Positions 1-4,382 of a DNA stretch of 5,522 bases are shown here, piece after piece. Each line of letters opens with the position of its first letter. Position 1 is the stretch's first letter. Source of the DNA: Thermoplasmata archaeon (GTDB taxonomy: Archaea; Thermoplasmatota; Thermoplasmata; Thermoplasmatales; Thermoplasmataceae); the NCBI GenBank assembly GCA_021845155.1, contig JAKBSB010000103.1, positions 1 through 5,522 on the forward strand. The letters run 5' to 3'. The notes under the pieces were generated by a model that did no database searches, was not told the DNA's origin, and saw only the letters and a list, made by a program, of their open reading frames with translations. The position numbers and the translations under genes are program-made.

Positions 1-216
1 ACCATAATCGCAGGAGGGATAGTGATCATAGGCAATCCAATACCTAATGAGTCCCTGAATGAAAATGGGATTTTCCTGGCACTTGACTCAGATGTAATCA
101 TCAAATGTGGAATCATGTGTCTATTAATCTATCTTCCCCCTGGGAATGGATTAGGTTTCCACAGTGGATATTTAAGGATTGGATTCAAGTCCTGTCCTGA
201 ATCTCATGATTCTTGA
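1..216 (+). CDS. possible C-terminal end of an unidentified gene entering from the left (weak)
   Basis: I do not recognise this reading frame. It is open on the plus strand from the first base to a TGA at 214-216 (71 codons). The first part is hydrophobic (AGGIVIIG) and could be the end of a membrane segment. It is followed by a polar, Gly/Pro-rich tail ending CPESHDS. The first 15 codons start mostly with purines, as coding sequence tends to. A GTG at 22-24 preceded by GGAGG at 13-17 could instead start a 64-residue protein, but a gene continuing from outside the window is as likely. All three minus-strand frames are interrupted here, so the mtn operon does not extend into this stretch. An open run of this length can arise by chance. 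If real, the gene converges on mtnC. Confidence 0.25.
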   Translation, partial: TIIAGGIVIIGNPIPNESLNENGIFLALDSDVIIKCGIMCLLIYLPPGNGLGFHSGYLRIGFKSCPESHDS

Positions 217-239
217 GTCAATGGCACGTAAAACGTACC
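199..239. other. two small inverted repeats in the convergent spacer 1-337
   Basis: The spacer left of mtnC holds a perfect 5-base inverted repeat (GAATC, TCAT loop, GATTC; 199-212), which overlaps the stop of the possible left-hand ORF. Close by is a second hairpin, GGCACGT / ACGTACC with one mismatch (223-239). No T-run follows either one on either strand, so I do not call them terminators. Beyond these and the weak open frame, I see nothing functional in 1-337. Confidence 0.3.
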
Positions 240-337
240 GATCCAGTATTCAAATCATGGGGAAGCAGCAAGGGATCCAGGTTTTACCACAACAACATAA
301 AGTCTATTTCGCCAGTAGAAAACATTCAGTCACCCGA

Positions 338-1069
338 TCAGGCGATCTCCTTAAAATCACATACAGCGGGATGGCCAGTTATCTCATTTACCATGTTTCT
401 CTGAACAAGCACAGTTTTAAAACCAGCAGACGAAGCGGCATCCAGCTCCTGTAAAGAATCTGAAAGAAAAGCAATTCTCCCCGCATTGTATTGCAGAACG
501 GACGAAATCCTTATGTAGCTGCCGGGTTCCTTCTTTCCTCCAATTTCTGTATCAAAATATCCCTCAATGTAAACAGTAAGATCCCCAAAATTTGTTGTTT
601 CGAACAACATTCTCTGTGCCAGAACACTTCCAGAAGAGTAAATGAAAATATGTTTTCCGAGATCTCTCCATTTTTTCATGGTTTCCGGCACATCTTGATA
701 AACCTCTCCCCTCAGTTCACCTTTTCTGTAACCGTTCTCCCATATCATGCCTTCAATGACCTTCAGAGATCCATCTTTGCTGTCTGAATTTATCATTTTC
801 TTTATAATGTCAGAATAGTTCTCAATTGATTCTTCAAGGTCAGCATCATTGTAATTTCCCTGTTTTTTAAAAGAGGATATATTGTTCACGGTGTTGAGTC
901 CAGCTAAAGCTTTCTTTACAGAATCGCAATGCCAGTTTTCCCTGATGAATTCAGTGATATGATCTATTGCATATCTGAAGAGGACTTTGTGGACAAAATC
1001 AACCGGTGTTGTTGTACCCTCTACATCAAGAAGAACAGCATCTACTTTATCAAGTATTTTCACTGCCAT
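338..1069 (-). CDS. mtnC: enolase-phosphatase E1 (MtnC), methionine salvage
   Basis: A 243-residue HAD-superfamily enzyme. In this family it converts 2,3-diketo-5-methylthiopentyl-1-phosphate to its enol form and then dephosphorylates it to the acireductone 1,2-dihydroxy-3-keto-5-methylthiopentene, in the cytoplasm. Motif I is the E1 signature DVEGTTTP (D15 nucleophile, E17). It is followed by FVHKVLFRYA, as in other E1 proteins. Motif II is the YSSGS stretch (S145, S146, G147). Motif III lies in GGKKEPGSY (K179/K180). Motif IV contains D204 in FLSDS. The length is close to that of bacterial E1 enzymes and the cap region (about 35-135) is present. The ATG at 1069 follows the mtnD stop by 3 bases, with an AAGGA SD-like element inside the end of mtnD. 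It is the last gene of the mtnBDC operon. Assignment is firm because motif I distinguishes E1 from other HAD phosphatases and the neighbours belong to the same pathway. Confidence 0.95.
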   Translation of the reverse strand: MAVKILDKVDAVLLDVEGTTTPVDFVHKVLFRYAIDHITEFIRENWHCDSVKKALAGLNTVNNISSFKKQGNYNDADLEESIENYSDIIKKMINSDSKDGSLKVIEGMIWENGYRKGELRGEVYQDVPETMKKWRDLGKHIFIYSSGSVLAQRMLFETTNFGDLTVYIEGYFDTEIGGKKEPGSYIRISSVLQYNAGRIAFLSDSLQELDAASSAGFKTVLVQRNMVNEITGHPAVCDFKEIA

Positions 1070-1072
1070 GCC

Positions 1073-1639
1073 CTATTTCCTTACGTTTCCCGGTTTTATA
1101 TAGGACGGTCCCAGGCATATCGGTTCGTAATTGCGATCCTTTCCACTGTTTGTGTAGTATGGAGTCCATCCGGAAATATCCTGAAATAGCCTTATAGCCC
1201 TTATATGTCGGTCCTCGCATAGATCAAACCAGTGTTTGGTACCTCTTGGTACCCTTATGAGGTCACCTTCCTCAACCTCAATTGCAACAACATCACCTCC
1301 TTCCGGATGAATGTGAAATATACCCCTGCCTGAGATTGTGAATCTCACCTCATCCTCGTTATGTGTATGTTCGGCCCTGAATTTTTCAAGCATTGCCTCC
1401 AGTCCGGGAGTCTTCTCGTTTATGTCAATAACATCTGCTGTAGTGTAACCCCCCTCTTTCTTGAGCTGTTCTATCTCCTCTTTATAACTCTCCAGTATCT
1501 GATCGGATCCTGAATTCTCCGGATCAATCACCCTGGTGCCCCAGCGCTCGTAAATGACTCCTATGCCCTTCAGGTATTCACCTGCCTTTTCACTATTAGT
1601 TATTTTCACGGTTCTATCCGGTATAATAACCCTGACCAT
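1073..1639 (-). CDS. mtnD: acireductone dioxygenase (MtnD / ARD)
   Basis: A 188-residue cupin enzyme. It cleaves acireductone with O2, giving 4-methylthio-2-oxobutanoate plus formate with Fe(II), or an off-pathway product plus CO with Ni(II). The family metal set is visible: H91-x-H93-x3-E97 in EHTHNEDEVRF and H136 in RVPRGTKHWFD. The surrounding cupin strands also match ARD (SGRGIFHIH, EEGDLIRVPRG). The N-terminal part (about 40-90) has the usual charged helical segment before the cupin core. Length is typical. The ATG at 1639 is preceded by GGTGG (1646-1650) at 6 bases. The gap from the mtnB stop is 11 bases, so the SD lies entirely in the gap. Which metal it uses, and so which product it makes, cannot be read from sequence. 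Requirement for O2 implies an aerobic or microaerobic host. Confidence 0.96.
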   Translation of the reverse strand: MVRVIIPDRTVKITNSEKAGEYLKGIGVIYERWGTRVIDPENSGSDQILESYKEEIEQLKKEGGYTTADVIDINEKTPGLEAMLEKFRAEHTHNEDEVRFTISGRGIFHIHPEGGDVVAIEVEEGDLIRVPRGTKHWFDLCEDRHIRAIRLFQDISGWTPYYTNSGKDRNYEPICLGPSYIKPGNVRK

Positions 1640-1650
1640 CTTTTACCACC

Positions 1651-2331
1651 CTACGGAAGTTCATGTTTTCCCTGTATATTAGCTGTTCCAGGATCAGATC
1701 GTGCAAAAACCTCAAGGAGAAATTCAAGGACCTCAACTTGGCGTTCCGCATCTCCGGCCGTCTTTCCCCAGGTATAGAGGCCATGCCCAGCCAGCAGGAA
1801 TCCATGTGTGTCAGGGTATTTCCCCAATATGTCAGATACCATAAGAGAAAGGCTGGTCATGTCCTGTGAGTTTTCAAGAATTGGCAGCCATTCCCTGTGG
1901 GAATGTGTACTGACGTTTTCAAGTCCCTTCAGCATTTCATATCCTTCCAGAACGATACCTCCATCCTTCAGGTACTTACGGGACAGAATCGTGGACCATA
2001 CTGAATGTGTATGGAACACCGATCCCGCGTGAAGTACTCTGATAACGGCCAGGTGAAGTGCCGTCTCGCTGGATACCTTCTGTTCCCCTGAAATGATATT
2101 TCCGTCACCGTCTATTTCGATCATGTCTGATGCATCAAGATTTCCCTTGTGAAGCCCACTTCCGGTTATTGCTATTCTCAAAGGATCCTTGCTGACCACT
2201 GCACTGAGGTTTCCACTTGTTCCAAGAAGCCATCCTCTTGAGTAAAATACAGATGCTGTGGAAGCTATGCGATCTGCAACGGCCAAAAAATCTCCCTGTT
2301 TATCCTCATGATCCCTGTTTTTCAGTTCCAA
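1651..2331 (-). CDS. mtnB: methylthioribulose-1-phosphate dehydratase (MtnB)
   Basis: A class II aldolase/adducin-fold zinc enzyme that removes water from 5-methylthioribulose-1-phosphate to give the diketone used by MtnC. Numbering from the start chosen here (226 residues), H107 and H109 (FHTHSVWST) and H183 (LAGHGLYTWG) form the zinc site. E132 in YEMLKGLE matches the catalytic Glu of the MtnB/APIP branch. GTSGNLS (37-43) is the phosphate-binding loop. The EMLKGLE and HGLYTWG contexts favour MtnB over fuculose- or ribulose-phosphate aldolases, and mtnD-mtnC downstream settle it. There is no ATG near the N-terminus. A TTG at 2340-2338 would directly abut the SD (GGAGG, 2341-2345), whereas the TTG at 2331-2329 has a normal 9-base spacing, so I prefer the latter. 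The longer form would be 229 residues. It is the first gene of the operon. Confidence 0.94.
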   Translation of the reverse strand: MELKNRDHEDKQGDFLAVADRIASTASVFYSRGWLLGTSGNLSAVVSKDPLRIAITGSGLHKGNLDASDMIEIDGDGNIISGEQKVSSETALHLAVIRVLHAGSVFHTHSVWSTILSRKYLKDGGIVLEGYEMLKGLENVSTHSHREWLPILENSQDMTSLSLMVSDILGKYPDTHGFLLAGHGLYTWGKTAGDAERQVEVLEFLLEVFARSDPGTANIQGKHELP

Positions 2332-2340
2332 GTCTTTCAA

Positions 2341-2345
2341 CCTCC
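2341..2345 (-). promoter_or_regulatory. Shine-Dalgarno of mtnB that decides a TTG start
   Basis: Read on the minus strand this is GGAGG. It touches the outer TTG (2340-2338) with no spacer and lies 9 bases from the inner TTG (2331-2329), so it selects the inner codon. Confidence 0.6.
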
Positions 2346-2366
2346 GGGTATGCTGTAAAATCTCAG

Positions 2367-2378
2367 ATGGTTTTTATG
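2367..2378 (-). promoter_or_regulatory. candidate TATA box for the mtnBDC operon (weak)
   Basis: The minus strand reads ATCATAAAAACC here. About 25 bases further along, transcription would begin near 2350, just ahead of the GGAGG, giving a leader of about 20 bases. The match is AT-rich but not a strong archaeal consensus. Another AT-rich stretch slightly upstream, within the 2383-2402 inverted repeat, could serve instead. Confidence 0.25.
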
Positions 2379-2382
2379 ATAT

Positions 2383-2402
2383 TGAATATTTGCTGATATT
2401 CA
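2383..2402. promoter_or_regulatory. perfect inverted repeat upstream of mtnB, possible operator
   Basis: TGAATAT and ATATTCA form 7-base perfect arms around the 6-base spacer TTGCTG. It sits about 50-70 bases upstream of the mtnB start, where a regulator could act on the promoter. Its core resembles the palindrome at 2665-2680 on the hyf side. AT-rich palindromes arise easily, so a binding role is inference only. Confidence 0.3.
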
Positions 2403-2451
2403 TTCTATTTTCGGAACAGGTAACTATTATTTATCACCATGAGCGAGAAAA

Positions 2452-2471
2452 CCCACATCTTCAAGGGTGGG
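2452..2471 (+). repeat. CCCAC/GTGGG hairpin, possible IS605-family subterminal palindrome
   Basis: The arms CCCAC and GTGGG pair perfectly around a 10-base loop that contains TTCA. The block resembles the terminal hairpins typical of tnpB-only elements, but with a partly decayed upper stem. It lies about 50 bases upstream of the TnpB start, so it could be the left-end palindrome of the same element or the right end of an older neighbouring copy. Confidence 0.35.
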
Positions 2472-2489
2472 ATGAAAGCGAACACCATA

Positions 2490-2497
2490 TTTTATAA
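2490..2497 (+). promoter_or_regulatory. TATA-like box for the tnpB relic
   Basis: TTTTATAA is centred about 28 bases upstream of the ATG at 2522. That is the spacing expected for an archaeal promoter driving a leaderless transcript starting at or next to the ATG. It supports an archaeal host and a once-functional tnpB start. It could also still fire and produce a short RNA across the relic. Confidence 0.45.
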
Positions 2498-2521
2498 CCA
2501 CAATACAATTACATAAATAGC

Positions 2522-2590
2522 ATGTACAAAGCCTACAGGTTCAGGCTGTAAAATAGAAGTTTAACCCAAAATTACTGTAAAAAGTTTGAT
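2522..2590 (+). pseudogene. tnpB: N-terminal relic of a TnpB (IS200/IS605 family) RNA-guided nuclease gene
   Basis: The ATG at 2522 opens nine codons, MYKAYRFRL, and then TAA at 2549-2551. This matches the very characteristic start of TnpB proteins (M-x-KAY-K/R-FR-L/I-YP). Reading on in the same frame after the stop gives NRSLTQNYCKKFD. This fits the usual continuation (YPN/T-K/R ... K-x-F) if a three-base loss, or a similar change, turned the Tyr-Pro codons into TAA. Past about 2590 the frame stays open to a TAG at 2726-2728, but I see no further resemblance to TnpB. No RuvC-like motif or zinc finger is present. The protein is therefore broken and most of it deleted. Alternative: a chance short ORF, unlikely given nine consecutive fitting residues. 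Confidence 0.6.
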
Positions 2591-2600
2591 GGACTATTGG

Positions 2601-2643
2601 GCCGTCCACTCCATGAGTGCGGTGAACGGCATAACACTTTTTT
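2601..2643 (+). terminator. GC-rich two-tier hairpin followed by T6
   Basis: The outer stem is GCCGT (2601-2605) / ACGGC (2626-2630). The inner stem is CACTC (2607-2611) / GAGTG (2615-2619) with a CAT loop. TTTTTT follows at 2638-2643. This would end plus-strand transcripts from the tnpB-relic promoter before they reach hyfC. An alternative stem, TGGAC (2590-2594) / GTCCA (2604-2608), uses part of the same left arm and excludes the outer stem, so a switch is conceivable. Archaeal termination depends mainly on T-runs, so the hairpin may be unrelated to termination, for instance the palindrome of the relic's right end. Confidence 0.4.
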
Positions 2644-2664
2644 CACAGGTATCTTCCACAATAA

Positions 2665-2680
2665 GAATATTTTAATATTC
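2665..2680. promoter_or_regulatory. perfect AT-rich palindrome, possible TATA/operator for the hyf operon
   Basis: GAATATT and AATATTC are perfect arms around TT. The AT-rich centre could act as a TATA element, placing a start near 2697 and giving a leader of about 95 bases before hyfC. Because the element is also a palindrome, a repressor could compete with TATA-binding protein there. No experimental or comparative support is available from the window. Confidence 0.3.
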
Positions 2681-2696
2681 CGTGTCAATTACGCAA

Positions 2697-2716
2697 TCTG
2701 GAATGGCGTTTCCAGA
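2697..2716. repeat. 7-6-7 perfect inverted repeat upstream of hyfC
   Basis: TCTGGAA and TTCCAGA pair perfectly across the 6-base spacer TGGCGT. Mixed base composition makes this less likely to be random than the AT-rich ones. It could be a DNA operator or a leader-RNA hairpin just downstream of the possible promoter at 2665-2680. Confidence 0.4.
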
Positions 2717-2738
2717 ACTTTCGGGTAGAGAGTTAAAC

Positions 2739-2757
2739 AGTTCCTATGTCAGGAATT
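2739..2757. repeat. inverted repeat AGTTCCT/AGGAATT upstream of hyfC
   Basis: The core TTCCT / AGGAA pairs perfectly around ATGTC and extends to 7 pairs if one G-U pair is allowed in RNA. It ends 35 bases before the hyfC start and contains TTCC/GGAA elements, like the 2697-2716 repeat but in the opposite order. Confidence 0.35.
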
Positions 2758-2781
2758 AATGACGCCTACAAAGAAATTTGC

Positions 2782-2786
2782 AGGTG
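2782..2786 (+). promoter_or_regulatory. Shine-Dalgarno that sets the hyfC start at 2793
   Basis: AGGTG lies 6 bases before the ATG at 2793. An in-frame TTG at 2778 would place this SD inside the gene, so the ATG is preferred. Confidence 0.65.
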
Positions 2787-2792
2787 TCAGCT

Positions 2793-3737
2793 ATGCTAGT
2801 ATATACTTTGATCAGGACCTTAACGCAATACTTCTTCGTAGTCTTAATGGCTCCTCTGTTCGCAGGAATAATTGCCAACCTGAAAGCAAAGGTGGAATCG
2901 AGAAAGGGACCCAGCATCTTTCAACCTTATTATGACCTCTTCAAGTACATGAGGAAACAGGTCCTGATTCCAGATGGATCAGGATTGATCTTCAAGTATG
3001 CCCCGTTCATTCTCTTCGGTATATATTCGCTGATAGCCCTTATAGTACCAATAGTCATTCCAGAACCTGTCTTCTTTACTGCCAGTGCTGACTTTCTTGG
3101 TGGAGCGATACTCTTCTCTCTGGCAGCATTTGTAAAGATCGCAGCCGCATTTGATTCGAGGAGTAATTTCACTGCACTGGGAGCAGTAAGGGCACTTTCA
3201 TTCAACTTTCTCTCGGAAGCAACACTCATAACTGTGTTCTTTGCAGTTTCACTAATAACAGACACAAACAATCCATACATAACAAACAGTTTCCTTGCAA
3301 CACACTATCTGCAGAACATCAGTCTTGAACACATTTTTGCAACAATTGCATTCTTTATGCTTTTCCTTTACGAAACGGGTAAATTACCGCTTGAAAGTTC
3401 CGGACTTGCGGAACTTGGAATGATCGAGGAAGGGATGAGTTACGAGTACAGTGGAAAACTCCTTTCTATTTCCAAATGGTCAGGTTACATGAAACAGTAC
3501 ATACTGGGAGCAATATTTCTCAACGTATTCTTCATTCCATGGGGCCTGCAGTCCTCTTTCCCGGGTTTTCTGCTTGACATACCAGTTATGTTCCTGAAAT
3601 GGCTTCTTCTCATAGTTATCGTTGTCGTGATCGAGACAACCTTTGCCAAGATGAGACTCTTCAGGATACAGGATTACCTTGCCACCAGCTTCACATTTTC
3701 AATTCTTTTCCTCATTTTCAGTGTGGTGATTGCATGA
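2793..3737 (+). CDS. hyfC: HyfC-like membrane subunit (NuoH / complex I subunit 1 family)
   Basis: A 314-residue integral membrane protein of the NuoH/HycD/HyfC family. In complex I and group 4 hydrogenase-like complexes this subunit links the soluble redox module to the ion-pumping arm. Hydrophobic segments run throughout, including about 11-29, 70-90, 101-120, 138-155, 180-193, 235-250, 263-281 and 298-313. The family signature follows the first segment: KAKVESRKGP (31-40), then QPYYDLFKYMRK (44-55). SRSNFTALGAVRALSFNFLSEATL (122-145, E142) matches the second conserved region. E194-TGKLP followed by E201, E207, E212, E213 and EYSGK (218-222) matches the acidic loop. The canonical loop reads P-x-DNP-x-THLE, as I recall it; here it is PLESSGLAEL, one residue shorter. 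It is the first gene of the operon and overlaps hyfE by ATGA. Confidence 0.9.
   Translation: MLVYTLIRTLTQYFFVVLMAPLFAGIIANLKAKVESRKGPSIFQPYYDLFKYMRKQVLIPDGSGLIFKYAPFILFGIYSLIALIVPIVIPEPVFFTASADFLGGAILFSLAAFVKIAAAFDSRSNFTALGAVRALSFNFLSEATLITVFFAVSLITDTNNPYITNSFLATHYLQNISLEHIFATIAFFMLFLYETGKLPLESSGLAELGMIEEGMSYEYSGKLLSISKWSGYMKQYILGAIFLNVFFIPWGLQSSFPGFLLDIPVMFLKWLLLIVIVVVIETTFAKMRLFRIQDYLATSFTFSILFLIFSVVIA
3725..3729 (+). promoter_or_regulatory. GGTGA Shine-Dalgarno for hyfE inside the hyfC end
   Basis: GGTGA lies 4 bases before the ATG at 3734 and within the last hyfC codons. It rules out the earlier in-frame ATG at 3599, which would add 45 residues lying wholly over hyfC. Confidence 0.6.
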
Positions 3738-4378
3738 TACCTGTAGATTACGCTATCTTCCTTATTGCTGCATTTGCAACCATATCAGGTTTTTACATAC
3801 AGGGCCAGGAATACATAGGTTCGATGGTCAATGGACAGCTCATTCAGTCATCTATTATTGCCCTGATATCATTTGTACTGGCTTATTACGAACATTCACT
3901 TGATCTGGTTATACTTGGCGTTCTCATAGCATTTCTCAGAGGGTTTTTAATAACATACTTCCTGGATAAAAGAGTGCCCGGGAGGATGACATACGTCTAT
4001 GAAACAAATGTAAATGTAGCATCACTGCTCCTTATTGACCTTGCCTTCATAGTGGTTGGGATATTCATAATATATTCACTGGTCTTCACCAGGGCTGATC
4101 TCATAACAAAATTCGGTCCCTCCTCAATACTGGTATTTCCACTCAGCCTTTTCTTCCAGGGTCTATTTCTCATAGGCTCCAGGAGATCAACATTCTCCCA
4201 GATAATAGGGTATATAGAGGAGGAAAACTCACTGGTGCTCTTTGCAATTTTCCTGGTACCGGTGCCAATAATTATTGAGGCAAGTGTCTTCCTTGATGTA
4301 CTGGCACTTGTGGTAATATCATCAATACTTGTTATTGAAAAATTCAGGCATTTTCCCATGGAGGAACTGAGGGGTTGA
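3734..4378 (+). CDS. hyfE: HyfE-like membrane subunit (NuoK-related)
   Basis: A 214-residue, strongly hydrophobic protein with about seven membrane segments (roughly 4-21, 36-52, 57-76, 95-117, 130-147, 166-184, 185-201). HyfE proteins are typically about this size and contain a NuoK-like core in the membrane arm of hydrogenase-4-type complexes. The C-terminal part shows the HyfE pattern: EEEN (162-165) before a helix, then P176, P178 and E182 followed by FLDVLALVV (D188). E182 is a candidate ion-pathway residue. The start at 3734 is chosen because of the GGTGA SD and the ATGA overlap with hyfC, which implies translational coupling. The gene sits between hyfC and a hyfF-like gene, the standard order. 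Assignment rests on size, helix pattern, the E/P/D motif and position, since this family is poorly conserved. Confidence 0.82.
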   Translation: MIPVDYAIFLIAAFATISGFYIQGQEYIGSMVNGQLIQSSIIALISFVLAYYEHSLDLVILGVLIAFLRGFLITYFLDKRVPGRMTYVYETNVNVASLLLIDLAFIVVGIFIIYSLVFTRADLITKFGPSSILVFPLSLFFQGLFLIGSRRSTFSQIIGYIEEENSLVLFAIFLVPVPIIIEASVFLDVLALVVISSILVIEKFRHFPMEELRG

Positions 4379-4382
4379 TCAT

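Larger units (their letters stand above)
2441..2645 (+). mobile_element. probable remnant of an IS200/IS605 (IS1341-type) insertion sequence
   Basis: The intergenic region contains, in order: a hairpin-forming block (CCCAC 2452-2456 / GTGGG 2467-2471 around a TTCA-containing loop, then GATGAAAGCGAAC), a TATA-like box (2490-2497), the first nine codons of a TnpB protein closed by a stop (2522-2551), and a GC-rich hairpin followed by six T (2601-2643). IS200/IS605 elements carry imperfect palindromes near their ends and encode TnpB. This looks like an internally deleted, immobile copy. The outer limits given are approximate: I could not define the ends or a target site. The TnpB start is the strong evidence; attribution of the two hairpins to the element ends is inference. 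Confidence 0.45.

Noticed and set aside
179..454. Plus-strand ORFs spanning the mtnC 3' end
   Set aside because: They overlap the certain end of MtnC antisense and show no recognisable features.
2439..2516. Mini-ORF starting at ATG 2439 (MSEKTHIFKGGMK...)
   Set aside because: It has no SD, is only 25 codons long, and runs through the hairpin block; better explained as non-coding end sequence of the IS relic.
2531..2552. GGTTCAGGCT resembles a tRNA B-box, with a TACAG/CTGTA hairpin around it
   Set aside because: No acceptor stem, anticodon arm or A-box can be drawn around it; the bases are explained by the TnpB codons.
2746..2799. 17-codon ORF whose stop overlaps the hyfC start, a possible leader peptide
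   Set aside because: No SD precedes it and its ATG lies in the loop of an inverted repeat. The overlap could be chance and the peptide has no telling composition.
2930..3280. 116-codon open frame on the minus strand inside hyfC
   Set aside because: It lies entirely antisense to a gene with clear family motifs and has no family features or SD of its own; it is a shadow of hyfC codon use.
3599..3733. Upstream in-frame ATG extending hyfE by 45 residues
   Set aside because: The extension overlaps hyfC completely, encodes a Cys/His/Asp-rich unstructured stretch foreign to HyfE, and ignores the GGTGA SD before 3734.
3997..4359. 120-codon minus-strand open frame inside hyfE
   Set aside because: Antisense shadow. 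The plus-strand HyfE reading has membrane segments and family motifs.
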